This document shows, one piece after another, positions 56,265 to 64,000 of a stretch of DNA of 64,000 nt (positions are counted from its first letter, which is position 1; every line of letters starts with the position of its first letter). The notes beneath the pieces are model-generated. The model did not search any database, was not told where the DNA came from, and was given only the letters and a program-made list of their open reading frames with translations. This stretch comes from Rhodopseudomonas sp. (GTDB lineage Bacteria; Pseudomonadota; Alphaproteobacteria; Rhizobiales; Xanthobacteraceae). Location: the NCBI GenBank assembly GCA_016124795.1, contig WGNB01000010.1, positions 1-64,000 on the forward strand, given 5' to 3'. The translations under genes were made by a program, and so were the position numbers.

Positions 56265-57065
56265 TTAAGACGCATTTTTTGGCCTTCCCGGATGTCTCCC
56301 AGCGCGCTGCGGCAACAGGAGCACGCAGCCGACAATGAAAGCTGCTAGGACGGCCGACGCTAATGGGCGGCTGAGGGCGAGTCCGCCGTGGCTGAGCGGC
56401 TTATCGAGGAAGTCCCCGACCGTTGCACCGAGCGGACGGGTCAGGATGAACGCGGCCCAAAATAAGGCCACGTGCGAGACGTTCGTCCAATAATACAAGG
56501 CGGCTACGATGCCAATGGCGGCGAGAAACACAAGCGCGCCGCCTTCGTAACCGAGCCCAGTGGAATCGGCCATCCAGTCGCCGAGCGCCGTTCCCAACGT
56601 CTGCGAGAAAGTAATCGCGGCCCAATAGAAGGCCTCAACCTTGGGCGTATTCACCGTCGCGACAGAGATGGATCCAAGCGACCAGTACCAAAGACCGAGC
56701 GTCGCTATCAGAAGTGCCAAAAGTAGGCTGGAGCCGCCGGTATAACCGATACCAAGGGAGCGGTCCGCGAAATCGGCCATCGTGGTGCCGAAAGTGGTCG
56801 AGGCAACGATCGTTGCCCAATAAAGGATGGGATGGAATTTCGGCGCCAAGATCTGCCACACGACCAGCGCCACGAGCACGGCCAAGAAAATACCGGTTCC
56901 TATCAGATAGCCGCTGTTATGCGCGTTATGATTGGCGTGCAGCCACGTCATCGTCACGGTATCGCCGCCGGTCTCGCCCAGCGTCGTCGCAGCAATCTTG
57001 ATGATCCAGAAAATCAGCGTGACTTCGGGCACCTTCGTTGCATATTGGGCGGGCACGTGCTTCAT
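56265..57065 (-). CDS. COG4705-like membrane protein with four internal repeats (copy 1)
   Basis: 266 residues, about eight spans. Four repeats each begin with an aromatic-W pair and end in a G-x-D step: FWIIKIAATTLGETGGD, YWATIVASTTFGTTMADFAD, YWAAITFSQTLGTALGDWMAD, FWAAFILTRPLGATVGDFLD. Each gives a conserved T/G/D face in the membrane, suggesting a pore or metal site made by duplication. Uncharacterised family. Preceded by two copies of a palindrome shared with the second copy at 59370-60158. Confidence 0.7.
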   Translation of the reverse strand: MKHVPAQYATKVPEVTLIFWIIKIAATTLGETGGDTVTMTWLHANHNAHNSGYLIGTGIFLAVLVALVVWQILAPKFHPILYWATIVASTTFGTTMADFADRSLGIGYTGGSSLLLALLIATLGLWYWSLGSISVATVNTPKVEAFYWAAITFSQTLGTALGDWMADSTGLGYEGGALVFLAAIGIVAALYYWTNVSHVALFWAAFILTRPLGATVGDFLDKPLSHGGLALSRPLASAVLAAFIVGCVLLLPQRAGRHPGRPKNAS

Positions 57066-57167
57066 GATTTATCTCTAATGATATGACTATGGCGTGGCGC
57101 GCCACCGCTGCGCACCTTCTCGTTTTGATAGATAACCAGTGAAAAATTACGCTGTTATCTCTTGTGG

Positions 57168-57224
57168 CTTACACATTTGTAAGAACGGCTTCCATACGAA
57201 TTGGATGCCTTACAAATTTGTAAA
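57168..57224. promoter_or_regulatory. Two CTTACAAATTTGTAAG-like palindromes before COG4705 copy 1
   Basis: CTTACACATTTGTAAG (57168-57183) and CTTACAAATTTGTAAA (57209-57224, with a perfect 14-bp core TTACAAATTTGTAA) are 41 bp centre to centre, about four helical turns. A third copy lies before the other COG4705 gene (60277-60292). Probable sites of the OmpR-type regulator encoded between them. Confidence 0.6.
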
Positions 57225-57244
57225 ACAAACAGGCCGGCTCGAAG

Positions 57245-58627
57245 TCAGGCAGCAGAATTTGAGCTTCCGGACAGCCGCGCAAATGTGATGATGACACGCA
57301 ACCCGGGACCGGCGTCTTCAAAGTGGATTTCAGCTGCATGAAGATCGGCGACCGCCTTCACCAAGCTTAAACCGAGCCCGGATCCGGGCGAAGTCCGGCT
57401 TTTTTCTAGACGATAGAGCCTTCGAAACACCTTCTCATGCTCTTCCTCGGGAATACCGGGCCCGTCGTCTTCGACGCTGGTGATAATCTTGTCGCCTGAG
57501 GCAAGGATCGACACGTGTATCACCGCTCCCGGCGGACAATGCCGGATCGCGTTCTCGATAAGATTGGCGTACATCTGGGTTAGAAGTTCCCGATCGCCCA
57601 ACACTATGCACTCGGCTTCCGGCGTGAGTTCGCATTTGAGCGTGAGGCCCGCATCCTCCGCGACGCTTCTGTAAACATCTGCAAGAGCAACAAGAATCTC
57701 AAACAGGTTGACCGCGGTGAAGCGGGATTTGCGCGCGCCAGCCTCGATCTGGGCAATGCGTAGCAGCGCTTCGAAGGTCTGGTTGATCTGGTCGGCTTCG
57801 GCCAGCGCGGCTTCCAACATACCGGCGACCGGGCCGCTGGCCTCTTCTTTGAGTTTCGCCTCTTCGAGCGTGATCTTGAGATGATTCAGTGGCGTCTTCA
57901 GGTCGTGGGCGATATCGCTGCTGACCTGGCGCATGCTTTCGACCGCCGCAGCGAGACGTTCTAGTGCGACATTGATGTCCGCCGACATAAGATCGATGTC
58001 GTCGCCCCTACCGAGCAGCGGAATGCGGGCGGCGAGTTCGCCGTGAGACACACGACTCATCGTATCGCGGACCGCATCGAGGCGCCGCTGGGCGCGCGAG
58101 GCAATCAGCGCGCCGCCCCCGATAGCCAGCGCGATCACGACGATCGATGCCCAGCCAAAGCTGACAAATACGATTTCGCGGAGATCATCGGTTTCTTCGT
58201 TGTTGGTTCCGACAACAAGCCGGTTGGAGCCGACCGGTCCGGAAAACAGGCGGTAGGCATAATCACCCGGGATGCCGAAATCGGTTCCCGGGCGTTTGGA
58301 CCAGCCATCAGCGACATGGGTTGCGGGGATGTTGGCTGCCAGCACCCGCCCATCGGCGGTCTGCAGCAAGAAAATATCGCGCTTATTGGCGGTAGCCGCG
58401 ATATGGACGCGGGTTGCCTCGATCACGTCCTGGATGTCGCTGTCAGAAAAGGATTGCGAGATGACGTGGAACAACTCCTGTGTGCGATTGTCATAACGGG
58501 CATCAAGTTCGCGTTTAATGAGATCAATGGTGACAACTCCCGCAAGCAGGAACGCGCAAATGAAAAACACCGCGAAAGCCAGCGCGAGACGAAATGGCGT
58601 GCTGCGCAAGAGGTTATGACGGCGCAT
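57245..58627 (-). CDS. Sensor histidine kinase
   Basis: 460 residues from the ATG at 58627. Two membrane spans (about 13-35 and 154-176) flank a periplasmic domain; a HAMP region follows, then the H-box SSDIAHDLKTPLNHL with H241 and the ATP domain (NLIENAIRH, EDDGPGIPEEE, GSGLGLSLVKA). Partner of the response regulator, which it overlaps by 14 bp. The signal is unknown; metal or envelope stress is suggested by neighbours. Confidence 0.88.
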   Translation of the reverse strand: MRRHNLLRSTPFRLALAFAVFFICAFLLAGVVTIDLIKRELDARYDNRTQELFHVISQSFSDSDIQDVIEATRVHIAATANKRDIFLLQTADGRVLAANIPATHVADGWSKRPGTDFGIPGDYAYRLFSGPVGSNRLVVGTNNEETDDLREIVFVSFGWASIVVIALAIGGGALIASRAQRRLDAVRDTMSRVSHGELAARIPLLGRGDDIDLMSADINVALERLAAAVESMRQVSSDIAHDLKTPLNHLKITLEEAKLKEEASGPVAGMLEAALAEADQINQTFEALLRIAQIEAGARKSRFTAVNLFEILVALADVYRSVAEDAGLTLKCELTPEAECIVLGDRELLTQMYANLIENAIRHCPPGAVIHVSILASGDKIITSVEDDGPGIPEEEHEKVFRRLYRLEKSRTSPGSGLGLSLVKAVADLHAAEIHFEDAGPGLRVIITFARLSGSSNSAA

Positions 58628-59291
58628 GCAGCGAATATCCGGTGTTCCGGACCGTGTGGAGCAATTGCGTATCAAACGGCTTGTCGATCTTGGCTCGAAG
58701 GCGGCTGATATGGGTCTCTACGACGCTGGTTTTCGGATCGAAGTTAAAGCCCCAAACCTTCTCCAGCAGCATCGTGCGGGTTACCACGCGGCCTTCGTTT
58801 CGCATCAGGAATTCCAGTAGCTCAAACTCCTTCGTCTGCAAGTCGATACGCTGCCCGCTGCGCGAAGCGCGGCGGCGTAAAAGATCGAGTTCAAGGTCGA
58901 GGACACGGAGTGTAGTCACTTCCGCCTGAGCCGCCGGGCGACGGCCAAGCGCATTGACGCGTGCAAGCAGTTCGGAAAAGGCAAAAGGCTTGACGAGGTA
59001 GTCGTCACCACCGGCATCGAGCCCCTCGACGCGGTCATCTACACCGGATACTGAGGTCAGAAACAGAACCGGCGTCATGACGTGGGCAGCGCGCAACGCA
59101 CGTACCAAGGACAATCCGTCCAAGCCGGGCAACATCCGATCAACCACAAGCACATCATAGGCCTCGCGTGTCGCTTGGTAGAGGCCGTCCTGGCCGTCCG
59201 CCAGCACTTCGCAGTGATGACCGCTTTCCGCAAAGCCGCGCACGATGTAATCGGCGGTGCGCTGATCGTCTTCGATAAGAAGTATTCGCAT
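58614..59291 (-). CDS. OmpR-family response regulator
   Basis: 225 residues. Receiver with acidic pair EDD at 7-9, phospho-acceptor D51 (VVDRMLPGLDG) and lysine in LVKPFAFSELLA, then a winged helix (LLEFLMRNEGRVVTRTMLLE, VETHISRLRAKIDKPF). Similar to CopR/CzcR/QseB-type regulators. Probably binds the CTTACAAATTTGTAAG sites before both COG4705 genes. Confidence 0.9.
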   Translation of the reverse strand: MRILLIEDDQRTADYIVRGFAESGHHCEVLADGQDGLYQATREAYDVLVVDRMLPGLDGLSLVRALRAAHVMTPVLFLTSVSGVDDRVEGLDAGGDDYLVKPFAFSELLARVNALGRRPAAQAEVTTLRVLDLELDLLRRRASRSGQRIDLQTKEFELLEFLMRNEGRVVTRTMLLEKVWGFNFDPKTSVVETHISRLRAKIDKPFDTQLLHTVRNTGYSLHAPS

Positions 59292-59369
59292 CAGGATGTA
59301 CGTATGGCAGTCGTGTTGGCGAGATCAAGCAAAATACGTCGCTCCAGGGGAAATGGCTACAGACAGTCC

Positions 59370-60158
59370 CTATGAGCTGTCCCCTCCTGCCCCCTCCAGT
59401 CCCTGCCTGGTGAAGCTCATATAGATAACGATGGCGGCGATGCATCCAAGAAATACGAGACTGGTGATGGTGGTACCCAAGCCGAGCCCCCCTTCCGAAT
59501 ACGGCTGCGCGAAATAGTCGCCGAAAGACGCGCCCATAGGGCGCGTCAAGATATAGGCGAGCCAGAAGCAAAGGATGCCGTTGAGCCGGAGCCCGTAATA
59601 AGCAATGGCGACAAGCCCGATGACGGCTGCATAGGCGAGCCCGGCCTGCAGATAGCCGAGGCCAAGGCCTTCGGCAGCCAGGTCGCCGGCGGAAGTGCCT
59701 AGAGCAAAGGTGAATAGGATAGCAAGCCAGTAAAAAGTCTCACGGCGTGTCGTATAGATCGTGTGAATTGAGAGCGTTCGTTCGCATGCGTACCATATCG
59801 AGAAAGTGGCAACTAGTGCAGCGGCAAAGATGATGCTGCTGATTTCGAGCGGCACGCCGAGATTGTCCGCAAGGTTATCGCTTATCAGCGTACCCACGAC
59901 GCTGATCATCACCACCGCAAGCCAATACGGTAGTGGTACGTATTTTCGTTGGGCGAATTGCAGCATTAACGCGGCGATGAGGAAGCCGGCCATGATGAGC
60001 GACGTTGCCGAGAGGCCGAGCCCGAGGTGGACGCTCAGGTAATCAGCGGCAGTTTCACCCACAGTGACAGCCATTAGTTTGATGAGCCAGAAGTCGACAG
60101 TGACTTTAGGCACGCGATTGTACGTCACGGCGGACGTTTCAGAAGCAATGGCTGACAT
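59370..60158 (-). CDS. COG4705-like membrane protein with four internal repeats (copy 2)
   Basis: 262 residues from the ATG at 60158, with GGAG upstream. Same plan as the protein at 56265-57065: FWLIKLMAVTVGETAADYL, YWLAVVMISVVGTLISDNL, YWLAILFTFALGTSAGDLAA, FWLAYILTRPMGASFGDYFA. Heads a minus-strand unit with the two-component genes, 78 bp before the regulator. Divergent from the PepSY gene. Confidence 0.7.
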   Translation of the reverse strand: MSAIASETSAVTYNRVPKVTVDFWLIKLMAVTVGETAADYLSVHLGLGLSATSLIMAGFLIAALMLQFAQRKYVPLPYWLAVVMISVVGTLISDNLADNLGVPLEISSIIFAAALVATFSIWYACERTLSIHTIYTTRRETFYWLAILFTFALGTSAGDLAAEGLGLGYLQAGLAYAAVIGLVAIAYYGLRLNGILCFWLAYILTRPMGASFGDYFAQPYSEGGLGLGTTITSLVFLGCIAAIVIYMSFTRQGLEGAGGDSS

Positions 60159-60276
60159 CGGAATCTCCATCAGGCTTGCAATGCATATTTGCCAAAATCT
60201 GCAAATGCGTTTTGCACATACTGACAAATCGCGTCACTAACCTAGAGGCGCTGCCTCACGCCAGCCTGTCTTCCGG

Positions 60277-60292
60277 CTTACGAATTTGTAAG
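60277..60292. promoter_or_regulatory. CTTACGAATTTGTAAG palindrome before COG4705 copy 2 and pepSY
   Basis: 16-bp near-perfect palindrome in the 277-bp divergent region, matching the two sites at 57168-57224. A weaker related stretch (ACGATTTGTATG) follows at 60313-60324. Could control both the membrane protein/two-component unit and the plus-strand PepSY gene. Confidence 0.6.
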
Positions 60293-60435
60293 GTGCAACA
60301 GACCGTGTTTTAACGATTTGTATGCGGGTGAATAGGTCCGCGCAATATATTGCTCCTATATCGGCTGCAGGGGTTATCGCGGCAGCCGCCCCGACTTGGA
60401 ACAGGTTGCCGCCTCGACCAGAAATGGAGCAAGAC

Positions 60436-60786
60436 ATGGATATGCGTAAAACACCGTTGTCGACCGCGGGTGCGGCCCTGTTGGCCGCCATCGTTGCCAC
60501 ACCGCTCGCTTTGGCCAATGCTGCTACGGCGCCCAAACCTGCCATCACAATGAGCAAGGCTCGCGCCATCGCGCTCAAGGCCTACCCGGGTGGCAAAATC
60601 GCCAACGAAGAGCTGGAGAAGGAGGGCGGCGGCAGTGGGCTGCGTTATTCATTCGATATCAAGAACGGCTCGGCCACCTACGAAGTCGGCGTCGATGCCA
60701 TGACAGGCAAGGTGCTGGAGAAGGCATCGGAAAGCCCGAAAGACGAAGCGGTTGAAAAAGCCAACGAGGCGAACGAGAAGGATTAG
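60436..60786 (+). CDS. Exported PepSY-domain protein
   Basis: 116 residues from the ATG at 60436, 7 nt after GGAG. Signal peptide to about residue 28 (LLAAIVATPLALANAA), then one PepSY domain (MSKARAIALKAYPGGKIANE, RYSFDIKNGSATYEVGVDAM) and a charged tail. Such periplasmic proteins often accompany two-component systems and may sense or inhibit in the periplasm. Divergent from COG4705 copy 2. Confidence 0.8.
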   Translation: MDMRKTPLSTAGAALLAAIVATPLALANAATAPKPAITMSKARAIALKAYPGGKIANEELEKEGGGSGLRYSFDIKNGSATYEVGVDAMTGKVLEKASESPKDEAVEKANEANEKD

Positions 60787-60795
60787 TTCTGTACT

Positions 60796-60825
60796 GGCGG
60801 GCCGGCGTCGCGAAGCCGGCCTGCC
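60796..60825 (+). terminator. Hairpin after the PepSY gene
   Basis: 11-bp GC-rich stem (GGCGGGCCGGC / GCCGGCCTGCC, one G-T pair) with an 8-nt loop, 10 bp after the stop. There is no T run, so termination would be weak or Rho-assisted; it may only separate pepSY from the PAP2 gene. Confidence 0.45.
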
Positions 60826-60857
60826 AACTTCCCCTTAAGGCATACCGCTAGAAAATC

Positions 60858-61463
60858 ATGCTCGCCCTTAACAGCCAGCTCTTTCTACTAATCAATGCCT
60901 CGGCGCAGCCTTACCCAACAACGGTGGGACTGGCTGAGCTCGCCGCGTCCGGAGTCATCTTCCTTGTCCCCATACTGTTGGTGGGCCTCTGGATTTGGGG
61001 CGACCCAAAGCGCCGGCCGGGGCTGGTCGCAACGGCTATCGCCGCGACCGTTGCGCTCAGCGCAAACCAGCTTCTTGGTCTCCTTTGGTTCGAACCCCGG
61101 CCGTTCATGGTCGGGCTTGGGCGAACACTCATCACTCATCCGCCTGAGAACTCGTTCCCGAGCGACCATACGACATTCATGCTCGCCGTGGGCATAGGCC
61201 TGATCGCGACACGGGCGTCCCCGGCGTGGGGCAAGGTTGTTGTCATTCTCGGCTTGGTGGTCGCTTGGTCGCGGATCTACCTCGGATTACATTTCCCTGT
61301 GGACATGCTCGCTTCCGCGCTGGTTGGCGGATCATTCGGTGCGGTCGCTACTTTGTTGACGCGGGTGACGGCTCGTTACCTCATGCCTCTGATTGAACCG
61401 GTCTATGATGCGGGGCTCCGCCTGTTACATTTGCCTGCACGGTTATTCCCCCGCAAGACGTGA
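60858..61463 (+). CDS. PAP2-superfamily phosphatase (undecaprenyl-diphosphatase-like)
   Basis: 201 residues with about five spans. Phosphatase motifs: FEPRPF (motif 1 part), SFPSDHTTF (motif 2 with histidine) and SRIYLGLHFPVDM (motif 3). Resembles BcrC-type lipid-diphosphate phosphatases acting at the outer face of the inner membrane. The start follows a weak site. The ABC exporter genes begin 13 bp after it, so they are probably one transcript. Confidence 0.85.
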   Translation: MLALNSQLFLLINASAQPYPTTVGLAELAASGVIFLVPILLVGLWIWGDPKRRPGLVATAIAATVALSANQLLGLLWFEPRPFMVGLGRTLITHPPENSFPSDHTTFMLAVGIGLIATRASPAWGKVVVILGLVVAWSRIYLGLHFPVDMLASALVGGSFGAVATLLTRVTARYLMPLIEPVYDAGLRLLHLPARLFPRKT

Positions 61464-61476
61464 AAGGAGTCGGGAC

Positions 61477-62259
61477 ATGGTACCATCAGAACAGTCCCGG
61501 GCCGTAGCAAACCCTGAGGAAGAAAAGGCAAATCGATACTGCGACGACTCCTCCTCCGGCCTTGCAGTTCGTTGCCGAAACATCAGCAAGACCTATGGGG
61601 CGGGGGTTGCAAAGGTAGCTGCATTGCGTGGTGTCGATCTCGATGTCCGCCACGGTGAATTATTGATGCTGGTAGGCCCCTCCGGCTGTGGTAAGACTTC
61701 TCTCATCTCCATCATCGCGACCATTCTCGACCAGGACGAGGGCACTTGCGAGGTGCTGGGCCGGGACCTGGCGAACTTGGGGCCGCTTGAACGCGCGCGT
61801 TTACGAAGCCAGTCACTCGGCTTCGTATTTCAAGTCTTCAACCTGCTGCCGGCGCTCACCGCAATCGAAAACGTATCGGTGCCCCTGCTGATAAAGGGCA
61901 TCGGCCGCAAGCAAGCCGAAACGCGCGCCATCGAATTGCTCGATATGGTGGGTCTTGCCGAGCGGCGACGGAACCGGCCGCCCGAACTCAGTGGTGGCCA
62001 GCAACAGCGGGTCGCGATCGCCCGAGCGCTGGCGTGCGATCCACAACTTGTCATCTGCGACGAACCGACGAGTAGTCTTGACCATGAAAGCGGACATAGC
62101 GTCATGGAAATATTAAAGCTTCAGGCCAAGAGCCCTGAGCGCGCGGTGATCGTCGTCACACACGATCAGCGGAATTTCCCCTACGCCGATCGGCTTGCAC
62201 GCATGGATGACGGACGCGTCGTGTCGATTCATGCCGGAGACGCCCGCAATGCCCCGTAA
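61477..62259 (+). CDS. ABC exporter ATPase, LolD/MacB/DevA type (copy 2)
   Basis: 260 residues from the ATG at 61477, preceded by AAGGAG. Walker A GPSGCGKTSL, FVFQVFNLLPAL, LSGGQQQR, LVICDEPTSSLD. Closely similar to the ATPase at 48901-49602 but with about 30 extra residues at the N-terminus. First of three exporter genes after the PAP2 gene. Confidence 0.88.
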   Translation: MVPSEQSRAVANPEEEKANRYCDDSSSGLAVRCRNISKTYGAGVAKVAALRGVDLDVRHGELLMLVGPSGCGKTSLISIIATILDQDEGTCEVLGRDLANLGPLERARLRSQSLGFVFQVFNLLPALTAIENVSVPLLIKGIGRKQAETRAIELLDMVGLAERRRNRPPELSGGQQQRVAIARALACDPQLVICDEPTSSLDHESGHSVMEILKLQAKSPERAVIVVTHDQRNFPYADRLARMDDGRVVSIHAGDARNAP

Positions 62260-63172
62260 GCTGCTATTGCCGTTGCTGGCGCTCGCCGGCTTCGCGTTCG
62301 CCGTCTTCACGGTTATCAAGGATAACGACGCCACGACTATGGTCGCCGCCTCCAGCCCGACCGCCGTAGCGCCATATCCTTCCTACGTGGCAGGTACCGG
62401 CATCACCGAAGCGAGTACCGGCAACATCGCCGTCGGCACATCTGTCGCCGGCATCGTCAAATCGATCGCAGTAACCTGGGGCGAAAAAGCCGCCGCCGGC
62501 GCGCCACTTTTCACGATTGATGATCGCGCTGTGCAGGCGCTGTTGCTGCCCGCGGATGCAAAGGTCAAGCAAGCCGAGGCCGACCTCGCCAAGGCCAAAA
62601 ATCTGCTCGCTGTCGCTGGTGGCTTGGCGATCGGAAGCTCGATCAGTCGGGTCGATTTGGATAATCGCCGTTACGACGTCGCCATCAAGGACGCGGCCGT
62701 TTTAGCCGCCAAGGCCGAAGTCGAGCGGCTCAATATTGAGATCGCCCGGCACATCGTGCGCGCGCCGGTCGCCGGGCGTGTGCTGCAGATCAACACCCGC
62801 GTTGGAGAGTTCGCACCGAGCGGAGCCCTCAATCCGCCCTTGATATTATTCGGCGATGACAGCCGGCTCTATCTGCGCGTCAGCATTGATGAAGACGACG
62901 CATGGCGTGTCCGCGCCGAAGCGCCCGCGGTTGCCTTTGTGCGTGGTAATCCCGAATTGAAGACGCCACTCAAGTTCGTTCGTTTTGAGCCATATGTCAT
63001 CCCAAAGCCGGTACTGACTGGCAGCAGCACCGAACGCAGCGACATGCGCGTACTGCAGGTCATTTACAGCTTCGACCACGCCGCACTGCCCGTTTATGCG
63101 GGCCAGGAAATGGATGCCTTTATCAAGGCACCACCGGCCGCCGATCCGGACGCGAAGGTGCGCCCCGATTAA
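62249..63172 (+). CDS. HlyD-family periplasmic adaptor (copy 2)
   Basis: 307 residues from the ATG at 62249 (11-bp overlap with the ATPase), the same length as copy 1. Anchor LLLPLLALAGFAFAVFTVI, lipoyl halves GIVKSIAVTWGEKAAAGAPL and RAPVAGRVLQINTRVGEF, then SIDEDDAWRVR, which both copies share. Confidence 0.87.
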   Translation: MPRKLLLPLLALAGFAFAVFTVIKDNDATTMVAASSPTAVAPYPSYVAGTGITEASTGNIAVGTSVAGIVKSIAVTWGEKAAAGAPLFTIDDRAVQALLLPADAKVKQAEADLAKAKNLLAVAGGLAIGSSISRVDLDNRRYDVAIKDAAVLAAKAEVERLNIEIARHIVRAPVAGRVLQINTRVGEFAPSGALNPPLILFGDDSRLYLRVSIDEDDAWRVRAEAPAVAFVRGNPELKTPLKFVRFEPYVIPKPVLTGSSTERSDMRVLQVIYSFDHAALPVYAGQEMDAFIKAPPAADPDAKVRPD

Positions 63173-63198
63173 CCTTACTGACGTGGATCAAAGCATCA

Positions 63199-64000
63199 AT
63201 GCTACGTATCGCCCTGAAGATGCTGACCGGCAACCGCGCCAAATACGGCGGGTTGCTGCTCGGCATCACCTTTACATCGTTTCTCGTGACCTTTGCACTG
63301 TCCTACTTTGCCGGCTTTATGACCCGCGGCTTTGCCTTGATTTCCGAAAATCCGCAGGCCGACGTCTGGGTCATGGACGCGGCCGTGAATTCAACTGAAC
63401 ACACGACCAATCTGCCCGACTCGGCGTTGAACCGCGTGCGCAGCATCGAGGGCGTCCGATCAGCGACTCCGCTCGCGCTCGGCACAACCGACGTGCATTT
63501 TCCCAATGGTCAATTCCAGGCATTCCAGGTCATCGGCGTCGACGGACCCACGCTGTCGGGCCTGCCGCCGTTGCGCGGCGGCGTTCCTCTGAGCGTGCTA
63601 CGTACCCCCGATGCGGCGACGGTCAGCGCTGGCGGTACCGCCGGAAAACTGCAAACACCCCTCTTGAAGGCCGACCAATGGCCGCGCAGCCCGCATGTCG
63701 ACGTTCCGACACGCCGCTTGCGGACCGGCGATGTCGTGCTGGTCAACGATCACCGGGTCCGTATCGTTGGAGAAGCACGCGCGCTGCCGCGTTACCCTCC
63801 GCGTCCATTGCTTTACACCACTTACCCGAATGCCGGTCGCATCCTGCCGCCGGAACGGCATCGCATGACATTCGTGCTGGTGCATGCCGCTCCCGACCTG
63901 CCGCCGGCCGCCCTAGCGGCGCGGATCGCGGCACGGACGGGCTTGCGCGCGCGGACCTCGGCTGAATTCAAAGCGGACACTGTCCGCTGGTTTTTCATTA
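63199..64000 (+). CDS. ABC exporter permease, FtsX/DevC type (copy 2, cut by window edge)
   Basis: Open from the ATG at 63199 to the window end (267 codons visible). Starts MLRIALKMLTGNRAKYGGLL and keeps the copy 1 landmarks SENPQADVWVMD, LGTTDVHFPNGQFQ and RYPPRPLLYTTY. The three C-terminal spans of the FtsX core must lie beyond the window. Confidence 0.87.
   Translation, partial: MLRIALKMLTGNRAKYGGLLLGITFTSFLVTFALSYFAGFMTRGFALISENPQADVWVMDAAVNSTEHTTNLPDSALNRVRSIEGVRSATPLALGTTDVHFPNGQFQAFQVIGVDGPTLSGLPPLRGGVPLSVLRTPDAATVSAGGTAGKLQTPLLKADQWPRSPHVDVPTRRLRTGDVVLVNDHRVRIVGEARALPRYPPRPLLYTTYPNAGRILPPERHRMTFVLVHAAPDLPPAALAARIAARTGLRARTSAEFKADTVRWFFI

Noticed and set aside
46781-64000. Composite transposon bounded by the two exporter copies
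   Set aside because: The copies are diverged protein genes, not IS ends, and the only IS lies inside at 51804-53325.

Overview
The window looks like chromosome of a GC-rich alphaproteobacterium of the order Hyphomicrobiales (Bradyrhizobium/Xanthobacteraceae-like). This is an inference from gene content (NasTS-controlled nitrate assimilation, Box benzoyl-CoA pathway, soluble NAD-linked Fds formate dehydrogenase), codon style and IS type; no rRNA or intact tRNA is present. Most operons in the first 49 kb run on the minus strand with tight or overlapping junctions.

Region by region. (1) 1-14.5 kb: complete nitrate assimilation block. In transcription order (minus strand): NasT (ANTAR antiterminator) and NasS (nitrate/nitrite sensor), then a leader with two ANTAR-type hairpins overlapping an intrinsic terminator, then the NrtA-NrtB-NrtCD importer, an FAD reductase, NirA, an FeS/FNR electron-transfer protein, NasA and the start of CysG (siroheme). 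A single-domain globin lies upstream. (2) 15-24 kb: benzoate catabolism by the Box pathway: BoxC, BoxB and an orphan molybdenum hydroxylase on one side, a divergent BoxR/BzdR regulator with a flavin reductase and a 2Fe-2S ferredoxin on the other. BoxA is not seen; the reductase/ferredoxin pair may replace it. (3) 23.8-32.7 kb: FdsGBA-D formate dehydrogenase with its own cysteine desulfurase, FdhD and a small Tat peptide, divergent from a LysR regulator. (4) 32.7-46.5 kb: an unassigned aromatic or N-heteroaromatic catabolic locus: Liv-type ABC importer with two near-duplicate binding proteins, 3-hydroxyanthranilate 3,4-dioxygenase, an orphan molybdenum hydroxylase, a RidA-alpha/beta-hydrolase fusion (formamidase type), a metallo-beta-lactamase-fold hydrolase, and a divergent LysR followed by RidA, YciI and isochorismatase-type amidohydrolase genes. 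(5) 46.8-49.6 kb: an ATPase/HlyD/FtsX-type permease exporter.

(6) From 49.9 kb on the character is accessory. A lone 3' half of a tRNA-Arg marks a probable integration-site remnant. It is followed by a truncated DsrE gene, a nucleoside phosphorylase, a methyltransferase, a complete IS1182-family element, a mercury uptake/regulation fragment (merR, merT, merP, a GDCCVxC zinc-ribbon protein and a frameshifted membrane gene) without merA, and a cation transporter. Then comes an envelope-type module: two COG4705-like four-repeat membrane proteins around a two-component system, with shared 16-bp palindromes in their promoters, a PepSY protein, a PAP2 phosphatase and a second copy of the ATPase/HlyD/permease exporter, which runs off the right edge.

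How they work together: (1) imports nitrate and reduces it to ammonium under NasTS control and probably sigma-54/Ntr control. (2) and (4) break down aromatics. (3) turns formate, a possible product of deformylation in (4), into NADH. The 50-64 kb part looks like an acquired metal/envelope stress region.
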